Assembly (NCBI RefSeq): GCF_025964975.1
Contig: NZ_JAOPXV010000025.1
Coordinates: 1 to 35,716, forward strand
Direction of reading: 5' to 3'
Length of the DNA: 35,716 nucleotides
Source: Nocardioides sp.
Lineage (GTDB): Bacteria; Actinomycetota; Actinomycetes; Propionibacteriales; Nocardioidaceae
The notes below the pieces were generated by a model that ran no database searches, had not been told where the DNA came from, and saw only the letters and a program-made list of their open reading frames with translations. The number at the start of each line of letters is the position of its first letter. Positions within the stretch are counted from its first letter, which is position 1. This document shows positions 8,901 to 16,666 of this stretch, piece after piece. The translations under genes and the position numbers were made by a program.

Positions 8901-9169
8901 GCGAGAAGGTCGGCGGAGCCTGGAACATCCCGGTCGGTGGGCGGCGCACCCTGCAGTTCGTCAACAAGGGGTTCCCCGAGATCACGCCCACGGGTGACGT
9001 GAAGGCCAAGGCCTTCCGCTTCGCCGGTCGCCTCGACGGCGTGGGTCACTGGACCAGCCGCATCCGGGTCCCCTCCGACGTCCGACCGGGCACGATCTTG
9101 AAGCTCAAGATCGAGCGTCACGACGGCTCGGTCGAGCGAGTGAAGATCCGCGCGGTCCGCCGCGGCTGA
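5927..9169 (+). CDS. Large secreted P-domain and Ig-like repeat protein
   Basis: 1080 residues, exported by a Sec signal (RRGLLAAALLLPGLGALGLATPASA, cleavage near residue 45). Residues about 47-215 resemble the P/Homo B domain of proprotein convertases (GIAIPSIG, later GTWKLFVYDDIGGGSG and SWTLTI), but no protease domain is present. Residues about 215-300 are one Ig-like unit. Four related units of about 90 residues follow, starting near 302, 394, 487 and 571. Each opens like LDISP or LSISP and contains a paired-cysteine loop (VCPDGDC, TCVDGLC, ACPNAVC, ACPDAVC). Two Big_3-type Ig domains (661-845) and a basic C-terminal domain (about 985-1080) complete it. There is no LPXTG motif or membrane anchor. 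The start is uncertain: GTG 5927 or GTG 5957, which gives a shorter signal peptide. It is likely an adhesin or wall-associated protein. It is a single-gene unit ending in a strong hairpin. Confidence 0.85.
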   Translation: MPARRWSAARVKTLPAPRLRRGLLAAALLLPGLGALGLATPASAAPVNHTNSSGIAIPSIGQASPYPSTVAVSGLSTGVETVELTLTNMTHQYSYDMHVMLVGPNGQNLTVLSDVYWDNRAQPRTFTFADGEPALTSGFPGPAPSGRYAPTDRGGANTFPAPAPAQSGATTFAGAFAGTNPNGTWKLFVYDDIGGGSGFIPSWTLTIDAGLPQAVTFSTTAPSPAKVGDTYTPVASSDAGLPVTYSIDPSSTNGACALAQDDQTLFFKSSGTCVVAADSAANDTYDAGHATQSITVVAAESDLTTLDISPNGASTTAGQPVHYTVQGTDSNGLSIPGQQATISYAPTGGGASTVCPDGDCAPEAAGTYTVTATAPGATGPVTDSTTLTVLADGVAALSISPEDATTTAGTPVQFTVSGTDQFGNPQPDQTSASTVVATPVAGGTPITCVDGLCDLTVAGVYSVSASQSGDGAPAGDATTLTVTPAALDRLDLSPDDSSTAAGDPVVYTVIGYDDYDNARVDSGATVTATKGAATLACPNAVCAPTQAGTWTITATNGAITNSTTLEVNAGPEATLLISPDVTTVTPGTSVTYTVAAADTYGNSIGDVTTDSTITLQHADGSGPDAACPDAVCTPQDTGTYRVTASLGELTGTATLVAALPVVRLELGPLPTSTFGDDVPLSATATSPDGVPSGVVQFSLDGNPVGSPVELDDSGTATAPPLSGVEAGVHTVTATFTATPAGSYDSATTTQKLVVAKAPTTTTLTVTSSSLTAVVDGGTTGVPVGSVTFAIDGADVATVPLDGGTATWQGDSTGGEDSVVTATYSGGVNYLSSAVSTARLDPTVAARLSGAVRNGWHNQPVTVTFACTTGSAPVTCPAPVTLDKEGAGQTVTRTVVAADGGIAVVTSAPVSIDLTAPMARVVGPEQGRTYNGTAPEAGCLSADALSGLESCKVVTTGGLGGSVRATVTATDLAGNATTSTADYAILDLWVTRSEKVGGAWNIPVGGRRTLQFVNKGFPEITPTGDVKAKAFRFAGRLDGVGHWTSRIRVPSDVRPGTILKLKIERHDGSVERVKIRAVRRG

Positions 9170-9197
9170 CGCTGCGACGTACGAATCGGGAATCTGA

Positions 9198-9227
9198 GCC
9201 ACCCGGGTGCTGTTGCACCCGGGTGGC
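9198..9227 (+). terminator. Strong hairpin after the Ig-repeat protein
   Basis: A perfect 13-bp stem (9198-9210 with 9215-9227; core CCACCCGGGTGC) has a TGTT loop, 29 bases after the stop. There is no U-tract, as is common in high-GC actinobacteria. It separates this gene from mshA. Confidence 0.85.
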
Positions 9228-9279
9228 GCCCATTTCTGGGCGGCTGAACTGATCCAAGGCCGACGAGAGGATGCCGCGC

Positions 9280-10533
9280 GTGGACCGGGTCGCGATGATC
9301 AGCCTGCACACCTCCCCGCTCGACCAGCCGGGGACGGGCGACGCGGGCGGCATGAACGTCTACGTCGTCGAGCTGTCCCGTCGGCTCGCGGCGAAGGGGA
9401 TCGCGGTCGACGTCTTCACCCGTGCGACCTCCTCGGAGCTCCCGCCGGTGGTGGAGGCCTTCGACGGCGTGCACGTGCGACACATCGCGGCCGGCCCCTT
9501 CGAGGGACTGGCGAAGGGCGAGCTGCCGGGACAGCTGTGTGCCTTCGCCCGTGAGGTGCTGCGTGCCGAAGCCATCCAGCCGCAGGGTCACTACGACGTC
9601 GTGCACTCCCACTACTGGCTGTCCGGCCAGGTCGGCGCGCTCGCCCGTGACCGCTGGGGCGTGCCTCTCGTGCACTCCATGCACACGATGGCGAAGGTCA
9701 AGAACGAGGCGCTCGCGGAGGGCGACAGCCCTGAACCACTGGCCCGTCTGATCGGCGAGGAACAGGTCGTCGAGGCCGCCGACCTCCTGATCGCCAACAC
9801 CGACCTCGAGGCCAAGCAGCTAGTGGAGCTGTACGGCGCCGAGCCGGACCGCGTCGAGGTGGTGCACCCCGGCGTCGACCTGTCGGTCTTCAAGCCGGTC
9901 GACCAGGCCGTCGTCCGCCGCGAGCTCGGTCTGCCGACGGACGCGATCGTGCTGATGTTCGCCGGTCGCATCCAGCCGCTCAAGGCCCCGGACGTGCTGC
10001 TGCGAGCGGTCGGTGTGCTCCTCCAGCAGGATCCGTTGCTCCGCTCACGGCTCGTGGTGCCGATCGTCGGAGGTCCCTCCGGCAGCGGCCTGGAGCACCC
10101 CGAGTCCCTCGCCAAGCTCAGCGCCGAGCTGGGTCTCGACGACGTCGTCCGCTTCGTGCCGCCGGTGGCGCAGGCGGAGCTCGCCCGCTGGTGCGCCGCG
10201 GCGACAGCGGTCGCCGTACCCTCCTACAACGAGTCCTTCGGACTGGTCGCTGCCGAGGCGCAGGCCACCGGGACCCCGGTGGTGGCTGCCGCCGTCGGTG
10301 GACTCACGACGGTCGTCGCGGACGAGGTCTCCGGACTGCTGGTCGAGGGCCACGAGGCGCGGGACTGGGCTGCGGCGCTCCGCCGGCTGATCGAGGACCC
10401 GGCGCTGACCAGGCGACTCGGCGAGGGCGCCCTGGCCCACGCCGGCGACTTTTCCTGGGACCGCACGGCCGAGCGGACCCTCGAGGCCTACCGCGACGCC
10501 TGCGCGCTGATGCGTGATGAGATGTCGGCGTGA
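9280..10533 (+). CDS. mshA: D-inositol-3-phosphate glycosyltransferase MshA
   Basis: First committed step of mycothiol synthesis: transfers GlcNAc from UDP-GlcNAc to 1L-myo-inositol 1-phosphate in the cytoplasm. GT4 family, GT-B fold. The N-terminal signature [22 protein letters not shown] binds the inositol phosphate region. Later motifs are [51 protein letters not shown] and the donor-binding ESFGLVAAE (E-x7-E). Length is 417 residues, normal for MshA. GTG 9280 is preferred because GAGAGG (9265-9270) is nine bases upstream; an in-frame ATG at 9271 directly abuts that sequence and so is less likely. The YbjN-family gene begins inside its stop region (GTGA overlap), the same pairing as Rv0486-Rv0487 in Mycobacterium tuberculosis. 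It indicates a mycothiol-producing actinobacterium. Confidence 0.95.
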   Translation: MDRVAMISLHTSPLDQPGTGDAGGMNVYVVELSRRLAAKGIAVDVFTRATSSELPPVVEAFDGVHVRHIAAGPFEGLAKGELPGQLCAFAREVLRAEAIQPQGHYDVVHSHYWLSGQVGALARDRWGVPLVHSMHTMAKVKNEALAEGDSPEPLARLIGEEQVVEAADLLIANTDLEAKQLVELYGAEPDRVEVVHPGVDLSVFKPVDQAVVRRELGLPTDAIVLMFAGRIQPLKAPDVLLRAVGVLLQQDPLLRSRLVVPIVGGPSGSGLEHPESLAKLSAELGLDDVVRFVPPVAQAELARWCAAATAVAVPSYNESFGLVAAEAQATGTPVVAAAVGGLTTVVADEVSGLLVEGHEARDWAAALRRLIEDPALTRRLGEGALAHAGDFSWDRTAERTLEAYRDACALMRDEMSA

Positions 10534-11039
10534 CATCCGTCGCCGACACCATCCGCGGCTACCTCGACGCCAACGAGATCGACTACGAGTCACCGCACGA
10601 GGGGACCTTCTCCATCACCCTGCCCGGGGAGAAGAAGCTGCAGACGCCGGTGCGACTCGACGTCGGCGAGCACGCCCTCGGTGTCCACGCCTTCGTCTGC
10701 CGCAACCCCGACGAGAACCACGCACGCGTCTACCGGTGGCTGCTCGAGCGCAACCTGCGGATGTACGCCGTCGCGTTTGCCGTCGACCACACCGGCGACA
10801 TCTACCTCGACGCCCGCCTGCCGCTGGCGTCGGTCAGCCCCGACGAGCTGGACCGGCTGCTCGGCTCCGTCCTGGCCCACGCCGACGCGTCGTTCAACAC
10901 CATCCTCGAGCTCGGCTTCGCCTCCTCCATCCGCAAGGAGTGGGAGTGGCGCATCTCGCGGGGCGAGTCCACACGCAACCTCGACGCCTTCCGCGGGTGG
11001 CTCGAGGCGGGCGCCGATCCCGCCCCGCCACCGGCCTAG
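10530..11039 (+). CDS. YbjN-domain protein coupled to mshA
   Basis: 169 residues of the YbjN family (homologous to Rv0487 and the Streptomyces gene after mshA). The GTG start overlaps the mshA stop by four bases (GTGA), so translation is coupled. It has the family's features: an N-terminal helix ([14 protein letters not shown]), a beta-rich core ([22 protein letters not shown]), and acidic and aromatic positions ([30 protein letters not shown]). The fold resembles type III secretion chaperones; the biochemical role is unknown. The conserved link with mshA suggests a part in mycothiol or redox metabolism, but that is inference. Its stop TAG shares the CTAG tetramer with the stop of the convergent DUF1304 gene. 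Confidence 0.9.
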   Translation: MTSVADTIRGYLDANEIDYESPHEGTFSITLPGEKKLQTPVRLDVGEHALGVHAFVCRNPDENHARVYRWLLERNLRMYAVAFAVDHTGDIYLDARLPLASVSPDELDRLLGSVLAHADASFNTILELGFASSIRKEWEWRISRGESTRNLDAFRGWLEAGADPAPPPA

Positions 11040-11395
11040 CGGGCGAGCAGCACCGCGCCCAGCGCGAGGGCCGCGGGGAGCGCCTGGATGAACAGGATCT
11101 TGCGGCTGACGGTCGCGGCGCCGTACAGGCCGGCGACGATGACGCACCCGAGGAAGAACACCTTGAAGGCGAGGTCGTCGTCGACCAGCCCCCAGACGAG
11201 GCCGGCGGCGAGGAACCCGTTGTAGAGCCCCTGGTTGGCGGCGAGCGCCTTCGTCTCCTCGGCGAACTCTCGGGTCAGCCCGAACGCCCCGCGGCCGGCC
11301 GGCTTGGTCCACAGGAACATCTCGAGGACCAGGAAGTAGCCGTGCAGCGCGGCCACGAGGCCGATCAGGATGTTCGCGACGAGATCGGGGATCAT
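11036..11395 (-). CDS. DUF1304 small membrane protein
   Basis: 119 residues with four hydrophobic segments: about 6-28, 54-73 (GLYNGFLAAGLVWGL), 78-96 (VFFLGCVIVAGLYGAATV) and 101-117. The sequence LHGYFLVLEMFLWTKPAGRGAFGL followed by ANQGLYNGFLAAGL is the recognisable core of the DUF1304 (COG3759) family. Function is unknown. The start is ATG 11395, with CATGCT ending six bases before it on the minus strand. That hexamer lies in the 17-base gap behind the EamA gene, so it may have its own leaderless promoter as well as read-through. Confidence 0.9.
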   Translation of the reverse strand: MIPDLVANILIGLVAALHGYFLVLEMFLWTKPAGRGAFGLTREFAEETKALAANQGLYNGFLAAGLVWGLVDDDLAFKVFFLGCVIVAGLYGAATVSRKILFIQALPAALALGAVLLAR

Positions 11396-11412
11396 GCGCG
11401 CAGCATGGCAGG

Positions 11413-12357
11413 TCAGCGCGGGCGTGGAGCCGGCGTCCGCCGAGCGACGAAGACCCCGACGATGCAGAGCAGGCCCCCGAGGAACGCCAAGGCGGGTGGC
11501 ACCTCGTCAAGGAGGAGCCACGCCATCAGCGTGGTGATGAAGGGGACCAGGAACGTCGACTGGGCGAACTTGCCCGCGTCGGCGTGGCTCAGGGCGTAGG
11601 TCCAGGTGCTGAAGGCGATCGCGCTCGGGAACACGCCGAGGTAGAGGATCCACCACCAGGTCTCGGCGCTCGCGTCGGTGAGCACGCTCACCGTCTGGCC
11701 GGCCCAGGGCAGGCAGACGACCGCGCCGACGACGGCGTACCAGAACGTCATGTCCAGGACCCCCATCGCGGACAGCAGCCGTTTCTGCGTGAGTACGCCG
11801 ACGGCAAACGTCAGCGCCGCGACGACCGCGAGGAGCACCCCCACCAGGTCACCGTTGCCGCCCTGCGAGGACGCCTGGCCGATGATGACGACGCCCGCGA
11901 AGCCGACGCCCATGCCGATGAGCAGCCACTTCGTCAGCCGCTCGCCGAGGAAGAAGGTGGCGAGCAACGCGACCAGGATCGGGCCGATCTGGACGATGAG
12001 GGCCGCGGTGCCGGCGTCGATGCGGCGCTCCGACTCGTTGAGCGTGAGGTTGTAGACGCCGAACCAGCTCGCCCCACCGAGGAGGACGAGTGGCCACTCC
12101 CGCCTCGTCGGCAGCCTGGGGACCCGGCCCTTCATCAGGACGACCAGGGCGAGGATCATCACGAGCAGTCGGCTCAGCGACAGTGCGCCCGGCGGCACCG
12201 ACTCCCCGAGGTGACGAATCCCGACGAAGGCGCTCGCCCACAGGACCAGCGTGGTCGCGACCGCCACGAGGGGCAGCCAGGCCGGTGTGGCGTCAGCCGG
12301 TGGGGTCGACGGAACGTCGGCGGGCTGGGTGGGTGTCATGCCGGGGGTCGTTGTCAC
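11413..12357 (-). CDS. EamA/DMT-family transporter
   Basis: 314 residues with ten predicted membrane helices, arranged as two EamA repeats of five. The first covers about 27-160 (PLVAVATTLVLWASAFVGIRH start, ALIVQIGPILVALLATFFLGERL helix 4). The second covers about 170-306 (GVLLAVVAALTFAVGVLTQ, FSTWTYALSHADAGKFAQSTFLVPFITTLMAWLLLDE). It belongs to the drug/metabolite transporter superfamily and probably exports metabolites or amino acids; the substrate cannot be read. The GTG start at 12357 is preceded by TAGCCT with a six-base gap. It lies 74 bases downstream of regX3 on the same strand but appears to have its own promoter. Confidence 0.92.
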   Translation of the reverse strand: MTTTPGMTPTQPADVPSTPPADATPAWLPLVAVATTLVLWASAFVGIRHLGESVPPGALSLSRLLVMILALVVLMKGRVPRLPTRREWPLVLLGGASWFGVYNLTLNESERRIDAGTAALIVQIGPILVALLATFFLGERLTKWLLIGMGVGFAGVVIIGQASSQGGNGDLVGVLLAVVAALTFAVGVLTQKRLLSAMGVLDMTFWYAVVGAVVCLPWAGQTVSVLTDASAETWWWILYLGVFPSAIAFSTWTYALSHADAGKFAQSTFLVPFITTLMAWLLLDEVPPALAFLGGLLCIVGVFVARRTPAPRPR

Positions 12358-12363
12358 GAGTCA

Positions 12364-12369
12364 AGGCTA
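12364..12369 (-). promoter_or_regulatory. -10 hexamer of a leaderless EamA transcript
   Basis: TAGCCT on the minus strand, then six bases (TGACTC), then the GTG start at 12357. It fits the TANNNT-N6-start pattern repeated in this window. Confidence 0.55.
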
Positions 12370-12431
12370 CGGACGCCCATGACCGGTCGCGAGCGGATTT
12401 CGGACAAGGAACCGCGACTTCCCGCCGTCGC

Positions 12432-13109
12432 TCAGAGATCGAGCTTGTACCCCAGGCCACGCACCGTGACGAGGTACTTCGGCTCGCTCGGATCGGGCTC
12501 GAGCTTGGCCCGCAGCCGCTTCACGTGGACGTCGAGGGTCTTGGTGTCCCCGACGTAGTCCGAGCCCCACACGCGGTCGATGAGCTGGCCGCGGGTGAGC
12601 ACCCGACCCGGGTTGCGCAGGAACATCTCGAGCAGCTCGAACTCCTTGAGGGGCAACCGCTGCTCGGACCCGTCGACGGTGACGACATGACGCTCGACGT
12701 CCATGCGCACCGGTCCGGCCTCGAGGGTGTCGGGCAGCAGGTCGGGCTCCTGCCCTCGGCGCAGTACGGCGCGGATGCGCGCGACCAGCTCGCGCGGCGA
12801 GTAGGGCTTGGTGATGTAGTCGTCGGCTCCCAGCTCGAGGCCGACCACCTTGTCCACCTCGTCGTCCTTGGCGCTGACCATGATGACCGGGACGCTGGAG
12901 GTCTGACGGATCTGGCGGCACACCTCGGTGCCTGGCACACCGGGCAGCATGAGGTCCAGCAGCACGATGTCGGCGCCGTTGCGCGCGAACTCCGCGAGCG
13001 CGGCGTTGCCGTCGGCCGCGACCGCGACCTCGTAGCCCTCCTTGCGGAGCATGTAGGCGAGCGGATCGCTGTAGCTCTCTTCGTCCTCGACGACGAGCAC
13101 CCGTGTCAT
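12432..13109 (-). CDS. regX3: Response regulator RegX3 (phosphate-responsive, OmpR family)
   Basis: 225 residues, partner of the histidine kinase encoded just upstream. The receiver domain spans residues 1-115: acidic pocket E8-D9-E10, phosphorylation site D52 (LLDLMLPG), S79 (VSAKDD) and K101 (ITKPYS). The winged-helix DNA-binding domain spans about 130-225 (PLKEFELLEMFLRNPGRVLTR, then DVHVKRLRAKLEPDP and TVRGLGYKL). It is the RegX3/PhoP regulator of phosphate starvation in actinobacteria and should bind PHO boxes such as the one before phoU. The ATG at 13109 has GGGGA upstream. It follows senX3 by 67 bases. The start chosen removes a spurious 63-residue extension that is Pro/Arg-rich. Confidence 0.95.
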   Translation of the reverse strand: MTRVLVVEDEESYSDPLAYMLRKEGYEVAVAADGNAALAEFARNGADIVLLDLMLPGVPGTEVCRQIRQTSSVPVIMVSAKDDEVDKVVGLELGADDYITKPYSPRELVARIRAVLRRGQEPDLLPDTLEAGPVRMDVERHVVTVDGSEQRLPLKEFELLEMFLRNPGRVLTRGQLIDRVWGSDYVGDTKTLDVHVKRLRAKLEPDPSEPKYLVTVRGLGYKLDL

Positions 13110-13176
13110 GCGGGGTCCCCGAGGCGTTGTTCGTCGGGGGCGCGGAGCGGGGGAGACGGACAACGTCGTGGGGTGC

Positions 13177-14445
13177 TCACCGGCGTACCTCCTGCTGCTT
13201 GATGTGGTCGGCGTCGGGTGTTGGCTCAACGGGTCGTAGGGCCTGTTCGTGGGGGGCGAGGGGGGCCTTCGGCGTACGCCGCACCGGAGCCACCACCGCA
13301 ACCGGCTCCATCGGCCCGGTGCTGCCGGGTTCGGGACTCAGCGGCAGCGTGAGCGTGAACGTCGATCCCTGGCCCTCGACCGACCAGACGCTCACGTCGC
13401 CGCCGTGCGTCGCGGCGACGTGCTTGACGATGGAGAGGCCGAGGCCGGTCCCTCCGGTGGAGCGGTGCCGGGCCGGGTCGACGCGGTAGAAGCGCTCGAA
13501 GATGCGGTCGATCTCGCCAGGGGGGATGCCGATCCCCTGGTCGACGACCGAGACCTGGGCGGTGTCGTCGACCGACTTGGTGCTGACGAGGACCCGCGAA
13601 CCGGCCTCGGAGTAGGTGACCGCGTTGGAGACGAGGTTGGTCACCGCCGCGCTGATCTGGTCGAGGGAGCCGAACACCTCCAGGCCGCGGTCGCCGGCCG
13701 CGACGAGGGTGATCCCCTTGGCACCCGCATCGATGACGCTGGTGTCGACGGCGGCCGCCACGACGTCGTCGAGGGGCACCCGGGCGGGGGTCTCGAGCGG
13801 GTCGTCGCCCTGGAGGCGGGACAGCTCGATGATCTGCTGGACGAGCTTGGAGAGCCGGTCGCTCTCGGTGAGCATCCGCCCGGCGAAGCGCTGGACCGCC
13901 TCGGGGTCGTCGGAGGCGTCGGTGACGGCCTCGGCGAGCAGCCGGATGGCACCGACGGGGGTCTTGAGCTCGTGGCTGACGTTGGCGACGAAGTCGCGGC
14001 GCACGGACTCCACCCGGCGTTCGCGGGTGCGGTCCTCGACCAGCGCCAGGACGAGTCGGGAGCCCAGCGGGGCCACCCTGGCCACGACGGTGCGGGCCGT
14101 GGAGCTCTGCGTGCCGAGCTGCATCTCCTTCTCGCGGATCTGGCCGTCGCGGCGGACGAGACGGATCAGGTCGAGCAGGTCGTCGACCAAGACCTCGTTC
14201 CCGCGCACGAGTCCGAGGGCATAGGCCGGGGCGGATGCCTTCAGCACGTGGTCCTCGGGGTCGATCACGACGGCGCTCGACCTCAGGACGGCGAGCACGG
14301 CGGCCACGCCGGCCGGGACGAGTGGCTCGTCGACGTGCGGGCGCTGCGACTGCTGCCGGTCGCTGATGTGCCAGGCAAGCACCCCGCCACCGGCGACGAT
14401 CGCCCCGATGGCGGCAGCAAGACCTGCCAGAAGCGTCGGATCCAC
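13177..14445 (-). CDS. senX3: Sensor histidine kinase SenX3
   Basis: 422 residues, membrane sensor of the phosphate two-component pair. One clear transmembrane segment lies at residues 5-27, with a short outside part. A PAS-like domain (about 48-140) is followed by HisKA with the phosphoacceptor H158 (FVANVSHELKTPVGAIR). The HATPase domain has the N box (NLVSNAVTYS), G1 (DQGIGI), F box (IFERFYRVD) and G2 (GTGLGLSIVKH). The C-terminal tail of about 50 residues is Pro-rich and unconserved. SenX3 works with PhoU and the Pst system; phoU is the divergent neighbour here. The GTG start at 14445 is preceded by TACGAT with six bases between, so it is likely leaderless. Confidence 0.95.
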   Translation of the reverse strand: MDPTLLAGLAAAIGAIVAGGGVLAWHISDRQQSQRPHVDEPLVPAGVAAVLAVLRSSAVVIDPEDHVLKASAPAYALGLVRGNEVLVDDLLDLIRLVRRDGQIREKEMQLGTQSSTARTVVARVAPLGSRLVLALVEDRTRERRVESVRRDFVANVSHELKTPVGAIRLLAEAVTDASDDPEAVQRFAGRMLTESDRLSKLVQQIIELSRLQGDDPLETPARVPLDDVVAAAVDTSVIDAGAKGITLVAAGDRGLEVFGSLDQISAAVTNLVSNAVTYSEAGSRVLVSTKSVDDTAQVSVVDQGIGIPPGEIDRIFERFYRVDPARHRSTGGTGLGLSIVKHVAATHGGDVSVWSVEGQGSTFTLTLPLSPEPGSTGPMEPVAVVAPVRRTPKAPLAPHEQALRPVEPTPDADHIKQQEVRR

Positions 14446-14451
14446 ACGGTG

Positions 14452-14457
14452 ATCGTA
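14452..14457 (-). promoter_or_regulatory. -10 hexamer of senX3
   Basis: TACGAT on the minus strand ends six bases before the GTG start of senX3, a full TANNNT match. The promoter shares its upstream DNA with the PHO box that serves phoU. Confidence 0.6.
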
Positions 14458-14493
14458 CGCACCGTCCGGGTCTCCACCCGCCGATCAGACGAC

Positions 14494-14526
14494 GAGCACC
14501 GAGTGTTCACGCGGCGTTCATCGCGA
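14494..14526. promoter_or_regulatory. PHO-box-like direct repeats between senX3 and phoU
   Basis: Three head-to-tail 11-base units are present. The last two are clear: GTTCACGCGGC (14505-14515) and GTTCATCGCGA (14516-14526). The first (14494-14504, GAGCACCGAGT) is degenerate. GTTCAC repeated every 11 bases is the known core of the Streptomyces PhoP/PHO box. It lies just above the phoU -35 region, a suitable place for activation by RegX3/PhoP and for autoregulation of the divergent senX3-regX3 genes. Confidence 0.75.
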
Positions 14527-14553
14527 CCCCCCGCCCCGCCCGCATTGCGACCC

Positions 14554-14559
14554 TAGGCT
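14554..14559 (+). promoter_or_regulatory. -10 hexamer of phoU
   Basis: TAGGCT ends six bases before the ATG at 14566; no Shine-Dalgarno sequence can fit. The second PHO-box unit ends about 27 bases upstream, so a bound activator would contact the -35 region. Confidence 0.65.
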
Positions 14560-14565
14560 GGCGAC

Positions 14566-15222
14566 ATGCGTGAGGCCTTCCATGACCAGCTCGACGCCGT
14601 CTTCCTCGACCTCGCCGCCATGTGCGGGCAGGTCGAGGTCGCGGTCAACCGCGCGACGGCAGCACTGCTGACCGGCGACGCCGCGATCGCCGAAGAGGTG
14701 ATCAGCGCCGACCGGGCGATCGACGCCAACCGGGAACGCGTGGAGGACAACGCCTTCGCGCTGCTCTCGCTGCAGCAGCCCGTGGCGGGCGACCTGCGCG
14801 TCGTGGTCTCCGCCCTGCGCATGGTCAGCGAGCTGGAGCGGATGGGCGACCTCTCCGTGCACGTCGCCAAGATCGCCCGGCTCCGGGTCCCCAACCTCGC
14901 CGTACCCGCGTCGATCCTCGAGACCGTGGAGAAGATGGCCGAGGTAGCCGAGGACATGGTGCGCCGGGTGAAGTCCATCATCGCCGACCGCGACGTCGAG
15001 GCAGCCATCGAGCTCGGCCGCGACGACGAGATCATGGACCAGCTCCGCCGGCGCAGCTTCGCCGAGCTCCTCGGCGACGACTGGGCGCACGGGGTCGAGG
15101 CTGCCGTGGACATCGCGCTGCTCGGCCGCTACTACGAGCGCATCGCCGACCACGCCGTGTCCGTGGCCAACCGGGTCATCTTCGTCGTCACCGGCGAGCA
15201 GGTCTCGCGCCGCGAGAACTGA
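14566..15222 (+). CDS. phoU: Phosphate transport regulator PhoU
   Basis: 218 residues, all helical: two repeated three-helix bundles, each with metal-binding acidic motifs (SELERMGDLSVHVAKIA near residue 90 and GRYYERIADHAVSVANRV near 190). PhoU represses phosphate uptake and signalling through Pst and the SenX3/PhoR kinase, and so lowers the pho response when phosphate is plentiful. Length is typical. It is transcribed away from senX3-regX3 from a shared region carrying a PHO box, the same order as in Streptomyces. It appears monocistronic, closed by a hairpin 14 bases after the stop. Confidence 0.95.
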   Translation: MREAFHDQLDAVFLDLAAMCGQVEVAVNRATAALLTGDAAIAEEVISADRAIDANRERVEDNAFALLSLQQPVAGDLRVVVSALRMVSELERMGDLSVHVAKIARLRVPNLAVPASILETVEKMAEVAEDMVRRVKSIIADRDVEAAIELGRDDEIMDQLRRRSFAELLGDDWAHGVEAAVDIALLGRYYERIADHAVSVANRVIFVVTGEQVSRREN

Positions 15223-15235
15223 TCCTTCTCACTGG

Positions 15236-15255
15236 TCCCCCGGCTACCCGGGGGA
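15236..15255. terminator. Hairpin between convergent phoU and gpmA
   Basis: TCCCCCGG (15236-15243) pairs with CCGGGGGA (15248-15255) around a four-base loop. It lies 14 bases after the phoU stop and may end transcription from both sides. Confidence 0.6.
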
Positions 15256-15327
15256 GTCGAACCTTCCAGCGGCCTGCAACACCCGGGAAGGTGACGGAAA
15301 CCTCGCGGAGTACGTCAAGAGGGCCGG

Positions 15328-16071
15328 TCAGCGGCCCTGGTTGGCGACGGCCGCCGCGGCCGCGGCAGCTGCCTCGGGGTCGAGGTATTCCCCGCCGGGA
15401 ACGGTCGGCGTGAGCTGCTCGTCGAGGCGGTAGACCAGGGGCATCCCGGTGGGGATGTTGAGACCGGCGATGTCATCGTCGGAGACGCCGTCGAGGTGCT
15501 TGACCAGGGCGCGGAGGCTGTTGCCGTGGGCGGCGACCAGGACGGTCTGCCCCGACCTCAGGTCGGGGACGATCGAGTCCTCCCAGTAGGGGAGGAACCG
15601 GGCGATGACGTCCTTGAGGCACTCGGCGCGGGGCATGTCGGCGCCGAGGCCGGCGTACTGCGGGTCCCCGACCTGGGAGAACTCGTCGTCGTCGGCCAGC
15701 GGCGGGGGAGGAGTGTCGAAGGACCGACGCCAGAGCATGAACTGCTCCTCGCCGTACTCCTCGAGCGTCTGCTTCTTGTCCTTGCCCTGGAGCGCTCCGT
15801 AGTGGCGCTCGTTGAGCCGCCAGGAGCGCTTCACCGGGATCCAGTGGCGGTCGGCGGCATCGAGGGCCATGCACGCGGTGTTGATCGCGCGACGCTGCAG
15901 GGATGTGTGGACGACGTCGGGGAGCACGCCCGCGGCGACCATGAGCTCGCCACCGCGCACGGCCTCGGCGCGGCCCTTGTCCGTCAGCCCCACGTCCACC
16001 CAGCCGGTGAACAGGTTCTTGGCGTTCCACTCGCTCTCGCCGTGGCGGAGCAGGACGAGGGTGTAGGTCAC
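15328..16071 (-). CDS. gpmA: 2,3-bisphosphoglycerate-dependent phosphoglycerate mutase
   Basis: 247 residues. Interconverts 3- and 2-phosphoglycerate in glycolysis through a phosphohistidine. The N-terminal [18 protein letters not shown] carries the phosphorylated His; [12 protein letters not shown] and [12 protein letters not shown] follow. The second catalytic His is in [19 protein letters not shown]. Length matches bacterial GpmA (about 249). The C-terminus ends in an Ala run ([14 protein letters not shown]). The GTG start at 16071 is preceded by GGAAGGGAAC, a good ribosome binding site. The gene sits beside senX3-regX3-phoU as in Mycobacterium (gpm1-senX3-regX3). The lipoprotein and UbiA genes lie upstream on the same strand with gaps of 31 and 21 bases, so a three-gene unit is possible. 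Confidence 0.95.
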   Translation of the reverse strand: MTYTLVLLRHGESEWNAKNLFTGWVDVGLTDKGRAEAVRGGELMVAAGVLPDVVHTSLQRRAINTACMALDAADRHWIPVKRSWRLNERHYGALQGKDKKQTLEEYGEEQFMLWRRSFDTPPPPLADDDEFSQVGDPQYAGLGADMPRAECLKDVIARFLPYWEDSIVPDLRSGQTVLVAAHGNSLRALVKHLDGVSDDDIAGLNIPTGMPLVYRLDEQLTPTVPGGEYLDPEAAAAAAAAVANQGR

Positions 16072-16102
16072 GAAGTTCCCTTCCAAGGGTCGTCGCTGCG
16101 GG

Positions 16103-16645
16103 TCACTCGGTCTCGGACTCAGGAACCCCGGACTGGGGTGCTTCCTCGGGCTCTGGGGTCTCGCTCGGGGCCGGCCCGTCGAGGTCAGCGTAGTAGCCGC
16201 CGTTCTCGACGACCTCCACCTCCATCTCGACGCTCTCGCCGTTGTCGAAGCCGATCGCGATCTCGACGAAGTCACCGGCAGCGAAGTCGCCCGTGAGCTT
16301 GATGTCGGCAGCCGGCTCAGCGAGGTTGACGAGCGTGTTGGGCTTGACGACGACGGGCTCGAACTCGACCGGGGCCGGGGCCTCACCCGCGAGCAGGGTG
16401 AGCTCGGTCATCGAGGCCTCCTCCTCGAGGGAGTTGTTGGACAGCGACGCGATGAAGGTGCCTGAGCCAGCCTCCGTCGACACGATCACCGCGCTGAGCA
16501 CGTCGATCTCACCGTCCTGCGCGTTGACCGCGGAGGTGATCGGGTTGTCGCGATTGGTGGCGTAGTCGAAGCCGCACGACGACAATCCGGCAGTGGAGAG
16601 TGCAACGGCGGCGGTGGTGAGCGCGAGGGAACGTCGGAGCTGCAT
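16103..16645 (-). CDS. Secreted lipoprotein of unknown function
   Basis: 180 residues. A lipoprotein signal peptide ([24 protein letters not shown]) ends at the lipobox LSSC with C24 as the lipidation site. The mature part is a beta-sandwich-like sequence ([24 protein letters not shown], then ELTLLAG and [26 protein letters not shown]) and an acidic Pro/Glu/Ser tail. The general pattern recalls actinobacterial PCu(A)C/DUF461-type lipoproteins, but the metal-binding Met/His residues are not evident, so no function is assigned. TAGGCT lies seven bases upstream of the ATG on the minus strand. It lies between gpmA and the UbiA-family gene. Confidence 0.88.
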   Translation of the reverse strand: MQLRRSLALTTAAVALSTAGLSSCGFDYATNRDNPITSAVNAQDGEIDVLSAVIVSTEAGSGTFIASLSNNSLEEEASMTELTLLAGEAPAPVEFEPVVVKPNTLVNLAEPAADIKLTGDFAAGDFVEIAIGFDNGESVEMEVEVVENGGYYADLDGPAPSETPEPEEAPQSGVPESETE

Positions 16646-16652
16646 GGCGCAC

Positions 16653-16658
16653 AGCCTA
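16653..16658 (-). promoter_or_regulatory. -10 hexamer of the lipoprotein gene
   Basis: TAGGCT on the minus strand, seven bases before the ATG at 16645. It is identical to the hexamer used before phoU. Confidence 0.5.
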
Positions 16659-16666
16659 GCGGCGCC

